NCBI GenBank assembly: GCA_017434855.1
Contig: JAFRUA010000033.1
Location: 1-38,588, forward strand
Direction: 5' to 3'
Length of the DNA stretch: 38,588 nucleotides
Origin: Clostridia bacterium
GTDB lineage: Bacteria > Bacillota > Clostridia > Oscillospirales > Acutalibacteraceae
Shown: positions 7,347 to 15,243 of the stretch, in pieces
Position numbering within the stretch: the first letter of the stretch is position 1
How the letters are laid out: each line of letters opens with the position of its first letter
The notes under the pieces: model-generated
What the model was told of the DNA's origin: nothing
Seen by the model: the letters and a program-made list of their open reading frames with translations, nothing else
Database searches by the model: none
Program-made: the position numbers and the translations under genes

Positions 7347-7375
7347 ATTTTACAGGAAAAGTGCAAACTTGTCAA
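7347..7375 (-). promoter_or_regulatory. Sigma-A-type promoter for the secreted alpha/beta-hydrolase
   Basis: On the minus strand, consensus TTGACA (7375-7370) and TAAAAT (7352-7347) have a 17-base spacer, about 38 bases before the start codon. The 15 bases AAAAACCGCTTGACA (7384-7370) are identical to those at the infC promoter (33940-33926). A heptad-repeat arm begins immediately upstream. Confidence 0.8.
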
Positions 7376-7385
7376 GCGGTTTTTA

Positions 7386-7622
7386 TAATTCGTAATTTGT
7401 AATTCGAAATTGGCAATTGTGGTCGCGGGTTGACGGATCACCATCTCAGCATTGTACCCGCGAAAGAACCGTGCAGGTAACCGAACGCCCATTGATTAGA
7501 TATGCAACTTACAGGTCTCATTCTGATTGACACACTTATTATTGAAATCAAGTTTCCTTTGCGGCGCAAACCTGACAGTTGGTGCAAGGCGTTCGGCGCA
7601 CAACTGCGAATTGCGAATTCAT
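7386..7622 (-). repeat. Heptad-armed intergenic repeat, copy 3 (both arms, inverted orientation)
   Basis: The left arm, 7386-7420, has TAATTCG, TAATTTG and TAATTCG units; the right arm, 7601-7622, is GAATTCG and CAATTCG read on the minus strand. The core (7421-7600) read on the minus strand follows copy 8407-8669: the CTGTCAGGTTTGCGCCGC block, a GTCAATCAGAA block, GGGCGTTCGGTTACCTG, GGTTCTTTCGCGGG, then CCCGCGACC. The right arm ends at the TGA stop of the phosphatase gene. Confidence 0.85.
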
Positions 7623-8348
7623 TCAGTGTCTCGTCCCATCCGTGAACTGCTCACAGAACCGCGCCTGGAACGACGACGGTTCGTTGCCCGCCCAAAGGTG
7701 CGACAGGTCGCCGAACGAAAGCATCCGAAAGATCGCGCAGCCTTCCTCGCGCTCCTCGGTCACGAGCGTCGTGACCGACGTGGTCAGCGCGCAGGTGTTG
7801 TGCCAGAACACCATCGGCGACACCCCGAACAGATGCGAAAGCAGCACGCTTTCCACTCCAAAGTGGCAAAACAGCACCACCACGTCGTCGCTGCGCTGTG
7901 TCACGTCAAAATGCCGCCCGCTGTGCCGGTACCCGTGACGCGCCAGCAGGTCGTCCAGCCCCGCGCAGACCCGGTGATACTCCGCTTCCACATTGGTGTT
8001 CTGATACTGCTCCCACCGGTACCACAGGGGCGTATAGCACAGGTCGTCCTCTGTCCAGTCAGACGGCAGACGGTCCCAGCAGCAGGTGTCGTTCCCCTGC
8101 TCGTCTTTGACGCTGCCCTCAAATTCGCGCAGCCAGTCCAGCGTTTCGGCCGTCCGGCCCAGGGCGTCCAGCGTATGGGACGCCGTCTTTTGTGCCCGGC
8201 CCAGCGGCGAGCAATACAGATGTACGCCGTCACGGTTCAGCATGGGGACCAGCCGCTTTGCCAGCAGCTTTGCTTCACGCTCCCCCTTTTCGGTCAGGGA
8301 ATCGATGGAATAATCCGGGTCGCCGTGGCGGACGATGAGAAGACGCAT
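7623..8348 (-). CDS. Histidine phosphatase family protein (phosphoglycerate-mutase-like)
   Basis: A 241-residue cytosolic phosphatase. The catalytic RHG motif is R7-H8-G9 in LLIVRHGDPDY, where the His is phosphorylated. The second arginine lies in the CSPLGRAQKTA motif, the acidic residue is in REFEG, and the second histidine is in VVLFCHFGVESVL, giving the usual set. It may act on small phosphorylated metabolites; no specific substrate is suggested. I chose the ATG at 8348, preceded by AAGGAGG. Its stop codon abuts a repeat arm, and another repeat element separates it from prmA upstream. Confidence 0.88.
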   Translation of the reverse strand: MRLLIVRHGDPDYSIDSLTEKGEREAKLLAKRLVPMLNRDGVHLYCSPLGRAQKTASHTLDALGRTAETLDWLREFEGSVKDEQGNDTCCWDRLPSDWTEDDLCYTPLWYRWEQYQNTNVEAEYHRVCAGLDDLLARHGYRHSGRHFDVTQRSDDVVVLFCHFGVESVLLSHLFGVSPMVFWHNTCALTTSVTTLVTEEREEGCAIFRMLSFGDLSHLWAGNEPSSFQARFCEQFTDGTRH

Positions 8349-8406
8349 GGTAAGGGGACCTCCTTCTATATGGAAAAACAAGCGGATAACCAGAGCGGTG
8401 CGTTGA

Positions 8407-8669
8407 GAATGAAAAATGGAAAATGGAGAATGGAGAATTGCGGTCGCGCCGAATACCGCGGCAACCGTCAGGTCTGCGCCGCGAAGAAAGATTTTTCATA
8501 ACATCAAGTGTATCAATCAGAACAGAACCGTTGGATTTACATTTTGATCAACAGGCGTTCGGTTACCTGTACGGTTCCTTCGCGGGTACAGAATTCAAGA
8601 TCGTGTATCTGTCGCCCGCGACCATAATTTTTCATTCTTCATTCATCATTCTTCACTCATCATTCTTTG
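8407..8669 (+). repeat. Heptad-armed intergenic repeat, copy 4 (reference copy)
   Basis: The left arm (8407-8441) reads GAATGAA, AAATGGA, AAATGGA, GAATGGA, GAATTGC and leads straight into GGTCGCG. The right arm (8624-8669), read on the minus strand, has GAATGAT, GAGTGAA, GAATGAT, GAATGAA, GAATGAA, AAATTAT and then GGTCGCG. The core 8442-8623 has end repeats GGTCGCG/CGCGACC and an inner pair, GCCGCGAAGAAA (about 8478-8489) against TTCCTTCGCGGG (8575-8586). It would therefore fold into nested hairpins. The right arm ends 3 bases from the prmA stop. Confidence 0.88.
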
Positions 8670-8671
8670 AA

Positions 8672-9604
8672 TCATTGGCCATCCGCCGATGATTCAAAGC
8701 ACACCCACCCCTTGTCGCAGCGGCGGTTTTTGACCCGGAAACCGTGCCGGGCAAAGGCGGCCAGCACGTCCGCTTCGCGCGTGTCGATGATGCCGCTGGT
8801 GATAAAGACGCCGCCGGGCTTCAGGTACTGCCCCACGTCGGCGCAGAACGAGATGATGACGTCGGCCACAATGTTGGCCACGATCACGTCATACTGTCCG
8901 CTGACCTGCGCGGTCAGGTTGCCGCGCAGCACGGTGTACCGGGGAGAAACAAAGCCGTTTTCTGCCCCGTTTTCGATCGCGGTCTTGACCGCCAGGGCGT
9001 CGATGTCCACGCCGACGGCGCGTTTGGCGCCCAGCAGCAGCGCCGCAACCGACAGAATTCCGCTGCCGCAGCCGACGTCCAGCACGGTGGTGTCCGGCGT
9101 GATATACTGTTCCAGCGCCGTCAGGCACAGCCGGGTCGTTTCATGCGTGCCGCTGCCAAAGGCCAGACCCGGCTCGATCGACAGCACGGCGCGGCCCTTC
9201 GGGTCGTCCAGCGGCTCCCACTTTGGCTTGACGATCAGCCGCTCGCCGATCTCCATGGTGTGAAAGTACTGCTTCCAGTTGTTTTCCCACTCCTCTTTGC
9301 GGCAGGCAGACAGGTCGATCTCGTGCGCAATGCCCTCAGCCGTCAGCCGCTCGCGCAAAAAGGCCACGGCCTCCATCGGGCTTTCCTCCGGCGAGATATA
9401 GATGTGCACAAAGGCCTTGCTGCGGTCCTTTTGCAGCAGCGCCTCGTCGATCAGGTCGATGTGGGCAATGTCCCACGCCTGCTGCTCCAGGTCGCGGTAA
9501 TCTTCGATATAGATGCCATAGGGCACCGCCATCATGGCGATGTCACCGGCACGGTCAACGTCATCGGCGCTGACGCTGATTTTGACTTCGGTCCAGTCGG
9601 ACAT
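8672..9604 (-). CDS. prmA: Ribosomal protein L11 methyltransferase
   Basis: A 310-residue SAM-dependent methyltransferase that trimethylates lysines and the N-terminus of ribosomal protein L11. The N-terminal substrate-binding domain is followed by the family motif EPGLAFGSGTHETT (144-157), SAM motif I DVGCGSG (176-182), the acidic VGVDID at 197-202 and the NIVAD catalytic-loop motif (244-248). Length and motifs match the family. It stands alone between two repeat elements rather than beside dnaJ/dnaK or rsmE, its common partners in Firmicutes. Confidence 0.95.
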   Translation of the reverse strand: MSDWTEVKISVSADDVDRAGDIAMMAVPYGIYIEDYRDLEQQAWDIAHIDLIDEALLQKDRSKAFVHIYISPEESPMEAVAFLRERLTAEGIAHEIDLSACRKEEWENNWKQYFHTMEIGERLIVKPKWEPLDDPKGRAVLSIEPGLAFGSGTHETTRLCLTALEQYITPDTTVLDVGCGSGILSVAALLLGAKRAVGVDIDALAVKTAIENGAENGFVSPRYTVLRGNLTAQVSGQYDVIVANIVADVIISFCADVGQYLKPGGVFITSGIIDTREADVLAAFARHGFRVKNRRCDKGWVCFESSADGQ

Positions 9605-9666
9605 TGATAGGCCTCCTTCTTTGAATTGACGAGGGTGGTATCATGTAAAAGACGGGGTTCATTCGC

Positions 9667-9919
9667 GTGGAGTGTGCAGTGTGCAGTGTGCAGTTAAGGT
9701 CGCGCTGAAATGATCTGGCAACCGTCAGGTTTGCGCCGCGAAGAAATCGTTTCCTTTGCGACAAATGTGAAAATCAGAACAAGACAATCCGGTTGTTATT
9801 CTAATCAAAGCGCTTTTGGTTGCAATATGGTCCCTTCGCGGGAAGAATGTCAGAGTATGAACCAAACATATCCGCGACCACAACTTCACACTGCACACTC
9901 CACACTGCACGCAAACTGC
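9667..9919 (+). repeat. Heptad-armed intergenic repeat, copy 5
   Basis: The left arm 9667-9696 is made of GCAGTGT heptads; the right arm 9880-9919 is the same type inverted (CACACTG). The core 9698-9879 has GGTCGCG and CGCGACC ends, the GGCAACCGTCAGGTTTGCG block followed by CCGCGAAGAAA, AATCAGAACA, and CCCTTCGCGGG, aligning with the copy at 8407-8669 in the same orientation. 34 bases at 9876-9909 are identical to 12806-12839. The right arm runs up to the stop of the GH13 gene. Confidence 0.88.
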
Positions 9920-9920
9920 T

Positions 9921-11786
9921 TCATGCACTTTCTTTATGCAGAATGACCCCTTCCATCGCCTCCAGCGTGACGCTGTTGGAAATCTGCTTGCCGCCGAGCA
10001 GGCAGGCCGCGCCGTGCCAGTGGACCGGCAGATGATAGACGATGGGGTGGTCGTTGCGGTTGATGATGGTCAGCACCTCGTCACTGTCGCCCACGCGGGC
10101 AAAGCACAGGCAGCCCAGCATCTCAGACACGGTATGGAAGCGGCCGTCCTTCAGGCAGGCGCAGCTATGCCGCACATGGCCCAGCGCCCGATAAAAGGCC
10201 AGCAGATCGGCGTCCTCTTGCCCCCAGGGATAACACACACGGTTGAAGGGGTCCTTGTAGCCCTGCATCCCGGCCTCGTCACCGTAATACAGCGACGGCA
10301 CGCCAGGCAGCGTGTATTGGATCATGGCGGCCAGCTTGAGCAGCCGCACGCCGCGGGCATAGCCCTCCGGTGATAATGCTGTGGTGCTTTGCCAGTCGCG
10401 GTCATGGTCGGCGCAGTCTTCCCCCGCCAGTGCGGTGACGGCGCGCATGGTGTCGTGCGTGCCGATGTGGTTCATCAGCACGTCGGTCACGTCCTTGGGA
10501 TAATGCTCCAGAATCGTATAGATTTTTTCCGAGAAGCCTTCCACAATGCCGGAGCGGATAAAATCGAGGATCGCGCGCGCAAAGGGATAGTTCATCACGC
10601 TGTCAAGCTGTTTGCCCTGCAGATAGCGGCGGCGAAAGCCGTAGCTGCACTTGTTGGAGGCGTCCTCCCACACTTCGCCCAGAATCAGCGCCTCGGGGTC
10701 GGTGGCCTTGACCCGGGCACGGAACGCATCCAGAAACGCGTCGGGCAATTCATCTGCAACATCCAGCCGCCAGCCGGACGCGCCCAGATTCAGCCATTCC
10801 TGCGCCACGCCGTGCGGCCCCGCGATGAAATCGATATAGGACGGCGTCTCTTCCCGCACCTCCGGCAGAATGTCGATCCCCCACCAGGAGGCATAGCGGT
10901 CCGGCCAATGGCGGAATTTGTACCATTCAAAATAGGGGCTGTCTTTGGACTGATACGCCCCCGTGTCGGGGTACCGCCCGTATTTGTTGAAATAACGGCT
11001 GTCGTCGCCCGTGTGGCTGAACACGCCGTCAAGGATGATGCGCACGCCGAAGGCCTTCGCCGTTCTGCACAGCGACGCAAAATCTTCTTTGGTGCCCAGA
11101 AGCGGGTCGATCTGATGATAGTCCGCCGTGTCATAGCGGTGATTGCTTTGCGCCTCAAAGATCGGGTTGAGATAGATGCACGTCACACCCAGGCTCTTGA
11201 GGTACGGCAGCTTGTGCTCAATGCCCTTCAGGTCGCCGCCGAAATAGTCGTTGTTCAGTACGCGGCCGGTTTTGGTCGGTCGCCATTTCGGTTCGCCGCC
11301 CCAGTCGGCACGCCTCTCGCGGTCATCCGGAACATGTTGCTTCGGGGTTTCGCTTGCACAGAACCGGTCGGGAAAGATTTGATAAATCAGTCCGCCGCGC
11401 AGCCACCCGGGCACCGTGAAGTCGCGGTCAAAAACCGTGAGCTGCCACCGCCGGTGCCCGCCAAGCAGCATGCCGCAGGACCCTTCGCCGCACAGCAGCT
11501 TGGTTTCGCCGAACGGCGTGTCGTATTCAAAATAATAGAAATACAGCCCGCTTTGCGCGATCACGGCGTCCAGCGCCCACCATTCCTCTTCGGCGCCCTG
11601 CATCCGGTCCCAGGTGAAGGAAAACCGGGTGGTGGCACCCGTGTCATTTTCCAGCACCAGTGTGACGCCGCTGCACACGATCGACCGCGGCAGCACCACA
11701 TGCAAATGCAGCGTGTCCCCGGCCCGCAGGGCAGAGAACGGCGATTTGAACAGCTCGTTTCTTGAATCAAAGGGAATGTAGTCCAT
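9921..11786 (-). CDS. GH13 alpha-glycosidase (cyclomaltodextrinase/neopullulanase-like)
   Basis: A 621-residue alpha-amylase-family enzyme with no signal peptide, so it probably acts inside the cell on maltodextrins or cyclodextrins. Residues 1 to about 120 form the N-terminal beta domain of GH13_20-type enzymes. The barrel starts at GGLIYQIFPDRF. Conserved regions are DGVFSHTG (253-260), GWRLDVADE with nucleophile D342, GEVWE with acid/base E371, and NHIGTHDT with D445, so all three catalytic residues are present. PSLYYGDEAGM (497-507) is also typical. The exact linkage specificity cannot be read from sequence. It stands alone between two repeat elements. Confidence 0.92.
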   Translation of the reverse strand: MDYIPFDSRNELFKSPFSALRAGDTLHLHVVLPRSIVCSGVTLVLENDTGATTRFSFTWDRMQGAEEEWWALDAVIAQSGLYFYYFEYDTPFGETKLLCGEGSCGMLLGGHRRWQLTVFDRDFTVPGWLRGGLIYQIFPDRFCASETPKQHVPDDRERRADWGGEPKWRPTKTGRVLNNDYFGGDLKGIEHKLPYLKSLGVTCIYLNPIFEAQSNHRYDTADYHQIDPLLGTKEDFASLCRTAKAFGVRIILDGVFSHTGDDSRYFNKYGRYPDTGAYQSKDSPYFEWYKFRHWPDRYASWWGIDILPEVREETPSYIDFIAGPHGVAQEWLNLGASGWRLDVADELPDAFLDAFRARVKATDPEALILGEVWEDASNKCSYGFRRRYLQGKQLDSVMNYPFARAILDFIRSGIVEGFSEKIYTILEHYPKDVTDVLMNHIGTHDTMRAVTALAGEDCADHDRDWQSTTALSPEGYARGVRLLKLAAMIQYTLPGVPSLYYGDEAGMQGYKDPFNRVCYPWGQEDADLLAFYRALGHVRHSCACLKDGRFHTVSEMLGCLCFARVGDSDEVLTIINRNDHPIVYHLPVHWHGAACLLGGKQISNSVTLEAMEGVILHKESA

Positions 11787-11848
11787 AAGTCGCTTCCTTT
11801 ACGTCTAACCTGAAGGCGGAGAGCATATAACAAGAGTGAAGACTGGAA

Positions 11849-12104
11849 TTCAGTTTGGAGTTTGGAGTGTGGAGTTTGGAGTTGATGTCGCGGGAAACCG
11901 CGTTAAAATCGCTGCGTCTGCACCGCGAAAGAACCTGACAACTGGCGGGAACGCGGTTGATCAGAATGGCACATATTGGCGGCATTCGATACAATTCGAC
12001 ATTCTCATGTGATATCCTGACTGACTTCGCGGACGAAAGCTTGCCGTTGGAACAGCGTATCAACGCGACCATAACTCCAAACTCCAAACTCCACACTCCA
12101 AACT
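11849..12104 (-). repeat. Heptad-armed intergenic repeat, copy 6
   Basis: The left arm 11849-11885 has GGAGTTT, GGAGTGT and GGAGTTT; the right arm 12071-12104, read on the minus strand, has GGAGTGT, GGAGTTT, GGAGTTT. The core is more diverged. Read on the minus strand it keeps GGTCGCG, TCCGCGAAG, TGATCAACC, GCGTTC, GGTTCTTTCGCGG and CCCGCGACA. It is the only clear copy between two divergent genes (GH13 and the DUF4830-like gene), so it has no stop codon next to it and may contain their promoters. Confidence 0.85.
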
Positions 12105-12130
12105 AAAAAAGCCGAAGGGGTGGTTCTTTT

Positions 12131-12598
12131 ATGTTCATCATTTCCGTCCGTTCCAAAACAGTCCGCGTTGCTGCGGCCGTGCTGCTTTGCGCCGCGTTTG
12201 TCACCATCGGCGGGGTCTATTTTGTGTCGCACCGGGCATCGCAGCCCGCCATGGCAGCCGTCGGCCCGGACATTCCGGCAGAGACAGAAGACGAACGGCT
12301 GGCGTTTTTGACCGCGCAGGGTTTGTCGGTGGATAAAGCGAAGCGCACCGTGCGAGAGCTTGTCATCCCGGAATCGTTTGACGAAACCTGGACGCGGTAC
12401 AACGCCTTGCAGCAAAGCCAAGGCTTTGACCTGCTGCCCTTTCGCGGTAAACGGGTCAAGGTCTGGTCCTATCCCCTTCTGGACGAAGAGACCCGCTGCG
12501 CCAACCTGATGGTCTGCGGCGGCAAGCTGATCGCCGGGGATGTGGCCGACGCCGCGATCGACGGGAAGATGGAAGGCATTAAAAGAGTGGGGAGTTGA
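12131..12598 (+). CDS. DUF4830-like membrane-anchored protein
   Basis: A 155-residue protein of unknown function. Residues about 11-33 (VRVAAAVLLCAAFVTIGGVYFV) form one membrane segment or uncleaved signal. The outer part carries the DUF4830 pattern: FLTAQGLSVDKAKRTVRELVIP, then ETWTRYNALQQSQGFDL, then GKRVKVWSYPL. This small domain is common in Clostridia and often sits in sporulation or envelope contexts; the role is unknown. The last codons (KRVGS) and the TGA stop are part of a GAGTGGG/GAGTGAA heptad array, so the C-terminus may have been set by the repeat. It converges on hflX with one repeat element in between. Confidence 0.75.
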   Translation: MFIISVRSKTVRVAAAVLLCAAFVTIGGVYFVSHRASQPAMAAVGPDIPAETEDERLAFLTAQGLSVDKAKRTVRELVIPESFDETWTRYNALQQSQGFDLLPFRGKRVKVWSYPLLDEETRCANLMVCGGKLIAGDVADAAIDGKMEGIKRVGS

Positions 12599-12863
12599 GA
12601 GTGAAGAGTGGAGAGAAGTGTGCAGTGTGAAGTTGCGGACAGTTCGACAACTTCAACATTCTTTCCGCGAAAGTACCGAGGCGCCAAAAATAAGCGTTTT
12701 GATTAGAATGTGAACCCAACGGTTCTGTTCTGATTGACAATTTTGCCATTGTGAAAAAGTCTTCTCCGCGGCACAAACCTGACGGCTGCGGTTTCGTGTC
12801 AACGTGACCACAACTTCACACTGCACACTCCACACTGCAAACTCCACTCTTCACTCTTCACTC
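12582..12863 (-). repeat. Heptad-armed intergenic repeat, copy 7 (arms overlap both flanking stop codons)
   Basis: The element lies between convergent genes. Left arm 12582-12633 and right arm 12810-12863 (minus strand) share not only heptad type but order: GAGTGAA, GAGTGGA, then later GTGTGCA, GTGTGAA, GTTG. The core, read on the minus strand, matches 8442-8590 well: the CCGTCAGGTTTGTGCCGCG block, TCAATCAGAACAGAACCGTT, TAATCAAAACGC, and CTTTCGCGG. The DUF4830 stop (12596-12598) and the hflX stop (12858-12860) both lie inside the arms. Confidence 0.88.
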
Positions 12864-14111
12864 CAAAACGGTCCACATCTCCATCTCGTCCAGCAGCGCC
12901 GCGTCGGCGATGACGCGCAGGAACAGTCCCGTGTCGCGGTACTCCTCTTCCAGAACCGTGGCCTCTTTGCGCAGCTTGGCGGCGTCTGCACCGTTTTTGA
13001 ACGGGACAAGCAACGTCGCCTCGCGCCGTGTGGCGGGCAGATGTTTCACAACGGCGTCCAGAAGGGTGTCCAGCCCCCGGCGGTCCAGCGCAGAGATCAG
13101 CACAGTGGAGCCAAAGGTGGGCAACGCATAAATATTGCCCACCTTGTCGCATTTATTCATCACGGTGATGGTGGGAGTGTCGCCGCAGCCAAGCTCATTC
13201 AGCAGGGATTTTGTGACCTCCAGCTGCTCGTTGGCATGGTCGTCGGACGCATCGCAGACGTTGAGGATCAGGTCTGCCTCTGCGGCGGCCTCCAGCGTGG
13301 ATTTGAACGCTTCCACCAGCTTGTGCGGCAGGCGGCGGATCAGGCCGACGGTGTCGACCAGCATCACCTCGCGCCCGTCTGGCAGCGTCAGGGCGCGGCT
13401 GGTCGGGTCCAGCGTGGCAAAGAGTTTGTTTTCGGTCAGCACGCCCGCGTCGGTCAGGGCGTTCATCAGGGTGGATTTGCCGGCGTTGGTATAGCCCACG
13501 ATGGCCACGGTGACCACGCCGGTCTTTCGGCGGCGCTTGCGCTGCAGGTCGCGGCGCTTTTCCAGCTCGGCGAGCTGCTCTTCCAGCTTTTGGATGCGCC
13601 GGCGGATGTGACGGCGGTCGGTTTCCAGTTTGGTTTCGCCGGGGCCGCGGGTACCGATTCCGCCGCCGAGACGTGACAGCGCGGTGCCCTGCCCGGCCAG
13701 GCGAGGCAGTTGATAGCGTAGCTGCGCCAGTTCCACCTGGAGCTTGCCCTCCCCTGTTCTGGCGTGAGCGGCAAAGATGTCAAGGATCAGCATGGTGCGG
13801 TCGATCACGCGGCAGTCCGTCAGCTTTTCCAGCGTGCGGCCCTGGGTCGGCGTCAGTTCGCCGTCGGCAATGATGAGGTCCGCGCTGCGGTCCTTGCAGA
13901 ACCAGATCAGCTCCGCCAGTTTGCCGGTACCAAGAAAGGTCGCAGCCTCCGGATGTTCACGCCGCTGAATGATGGAACCGACCACGCCCGCGCCGGCGGT
14001 CGTTGCCAGCTCGGTCAGCTCTTCCATGCTGACAAACGGGTCAAACGTGCCGTCATCCACGCTGATGAGCATGGCGCGTTCTTCGGCCGTTTTGTTTTCA
14101 TAGAGTTCCAC
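12858..14111 (-). CDS. hflX: GTPase HflX (ribosome-splitting factor)
   Basis: A 417-residue translational GTPase that binds 50S subunits and splits stalled ribosomes under stress. Residues 1-200 carry the HflX N-terminal domain with the glycine-rich SRLGGGIGTRGPGETKLE stretch (146-163) and a basic coiled coil. The G domain has P-loop GYTNAGKST (206-214), DTVG (253-256) and NKCD (319-322). The start is GTG at 14111. It follows the aminopeptidase gene by 14 bases, so the two are probably cotranscribed. The stop TGA is within the heptad array of the downstream repeat. Confidence 0.95.
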   Translation of the reverse strand: MELYENKTAEERAMLISVDDGTFDPFVSMEELTELATTAGAGVVGSIIQRREHPEAATFLGTGKLAELIWFCKDRSADLIIADGELTPTQGRTLEKLTDCRVIDRTMLILDIFAAHARTGEGKLQVELAQLRYQLPRLAGQGTALSRLGGGIGTRGPGETKLETDRRHIRRRIQKLEEQLAELEKRRDLQRKRRRKTGVVTVAIVGYTNAGKSTLMNALTDAGVLTENKLFATLDPTSRALTLPDGREVMLVDTVGLIRRLPHKLVEAFKSTLEAAAEADLILNVCDASDDHANEQLEVTKSLLNELGCGDTPTITVMNKCDKVGNIYALPTFGSTVLISALDRRGLDTLLDAVVKHLPATRREATLLVPFKNGADAAKLRKEATVLEEEYRDTGLFLRVIADAALLDEMEMWTVLE

Positions 14112-14125
14112 GGGCTGTCCTCCGT

Positions 14126-15187
14126 TTATAAGATGATGAGGTCTTTTTCAAAATCGGTCAGGCTGCGGCAGCCATCCGGCGTGATGAGCGCCATGTCTTC
14201 GATCCGCACGCCGAATTCTCCGGGCAGATAGATGCCCGGCTCCACCGTGACGATGTGGCCTTGCTGCAGCACCCAGTCGCTGCGCTGGTTCAGCACAGGG
14301 TTCTCATGGATTTCAACGCCCACGCCGTGGCCCAGGCCGTGGCCGAAGCATTCGCCAAAGCCGGCTTGCGCAATGACGTCGCGCGAGACTGTGTCGATCT
14401 CTTTGCCGGTCTTTCCCGGGAAAAGCGCGGCAAGGCCGGCGGTCTGCGCCGCCAGAACCGTGTCATACACCTGTTTCATTTTGTCGCTGACCTCGCCCAC
14501 GGCAAAGGTCCGCGTCATGTCGCTGTGATAGCCGCGCACCACGGCGCCGAAGTCGATCGTCACAAAGTCGCCGCGCGCGATTTTTTTATCCGTCGGGACC
14601 CCGTGCGGCTTGGAGGTGTTGCTGCCGCTGATCAGGATCGTGTCAAACGACAACGCCTCTGCCCCGCCGCGCAGCATGGCAACATCGAGCATCAACTGCA
14701 GCTCGCGCTCCACGGCGCCGGGCCTGATTTCGGGTAACAGGCCGCGCAGGGCGGTTTCGGCGATGCGCTGGGCCCTGGTCACGGCCGCAACCTCTTCGTC
14801 GGTTTTGACCGCGCGGATATGATCGACCAGGGTATCCAGCCGGTCGGCGTCCACCGTACAGGACGGAAACAGCGCCCTGAGCGTTTCATACCGCTTGACG
14901 GTGATGCGCGCGCCCTCAAGCAGCAGGGACTTTGCGCCGCAGGAAACGACCGCCGGCGCCACGCTGTCTTTCAGCGTTTTCAGCTCCAGTACGTCGTCGC
15001 AGCCCGTCACGGTGCGCTGCGCTTCTTCCAGATAGCGGCTGTCGGTCCAATACAGCGCCGTGTCTTTTGTCACCAGCAGCGCGGCGTTGGTGGACGGGAA
15101 GGACGTGAAATAGCGGGTGTTTTCTTCGCTGAGCAGCAGCGCGGCCTCGCCCAAAGCAAGCTGCGACTTCAGAATCGAAATGTTCAT
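14126..15187 (-). CDS. Xaa-Pro aminopeptidase (M24 family, aminopeptidase P)
   Basis: A 353-residue cytosolic metallopeptidase removing N-terminal residues that precede proline. The creatinase-type N-terminal domain spans about 1-125 and the pita-bread domain about 130-353. Metal ligands are D212 (TIDFGA), D223 (HSDMTRTF), the His in FGHGLGHGVG (281-290), E316 (TVEPGIYLPG) and E330 (VRIEDM), so the site is complete. The ATG at 15187, with GGGG 5 bases upstream, is preferred over an upstream TTG that lies in the ribosome site. It begins just past the rpsU terminator; transcription probably comes from rpsU read-through. Confidence 0.92.
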   Translation of the reverse strand: MNISILKSQLALGEAALLLSEENTRYFTSFPSTNAALLVTKDTALYWTDSRYLEEAQRTVTGCDDVLELKTLKDSVAPAVVSCGAKSLLLEGARITVKRYETLRALFPSCTVDADRLDTLVDHIRAVKTDEEVAAVTRAQRIAETALRGLLPEIRPGAVERELQLMLDVAMLRGGAEALSFDTILISGSNTSKPHGVPTDKKIARGDFVTIDFGAVVRGYHSDMTRTFAVGEVSDKMKQVYDTVLAAQTAGLAALFPGKTGKEIDTVSRDVIAQAGFGECFGHGLGHGVGVEIHENPVLNQRSDWVLQQGHIVTVEPGIYLPGEFGVRIEDMALITPDGCRSLTDFEKDLIIL

Positions 15188-15204
15188 AGGGTCCCCTTTC
15201 AAAG

Positions 15205-15233
15205 AAAAAGAGCCGTCAGACGACAGCTCTTTT
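15205..15233 (-). terminator. Rho-independent terminator after rpsU
   Basis: On the minus strand, GAGCTGTC pairs with GACGGCTC (one G-U pair) around a GTCT loop, extended by AAAA/TTTT on the outside and followed by a T-run. It starts about 11 bases after the rpsU stop. Partial read-through would supply the aminopeptidase gene. Confidence 0.85.
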
Positions 15234-15243
15234 CAAAACAACC

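Noticed and set aside
8407-12863. CRISPR array
   Set aside because: The repeats are regular but only 7 bp long and contiguous, with no unique spacers of 30-40 bp, and no cas genes are seen.
4882-12863. Diversity-generating retroelement or retron
   Set aside because: The repeats suggested a template/variable pair, but there is no reverse transcriptase gene in the window and the variation is not adenine-specific.
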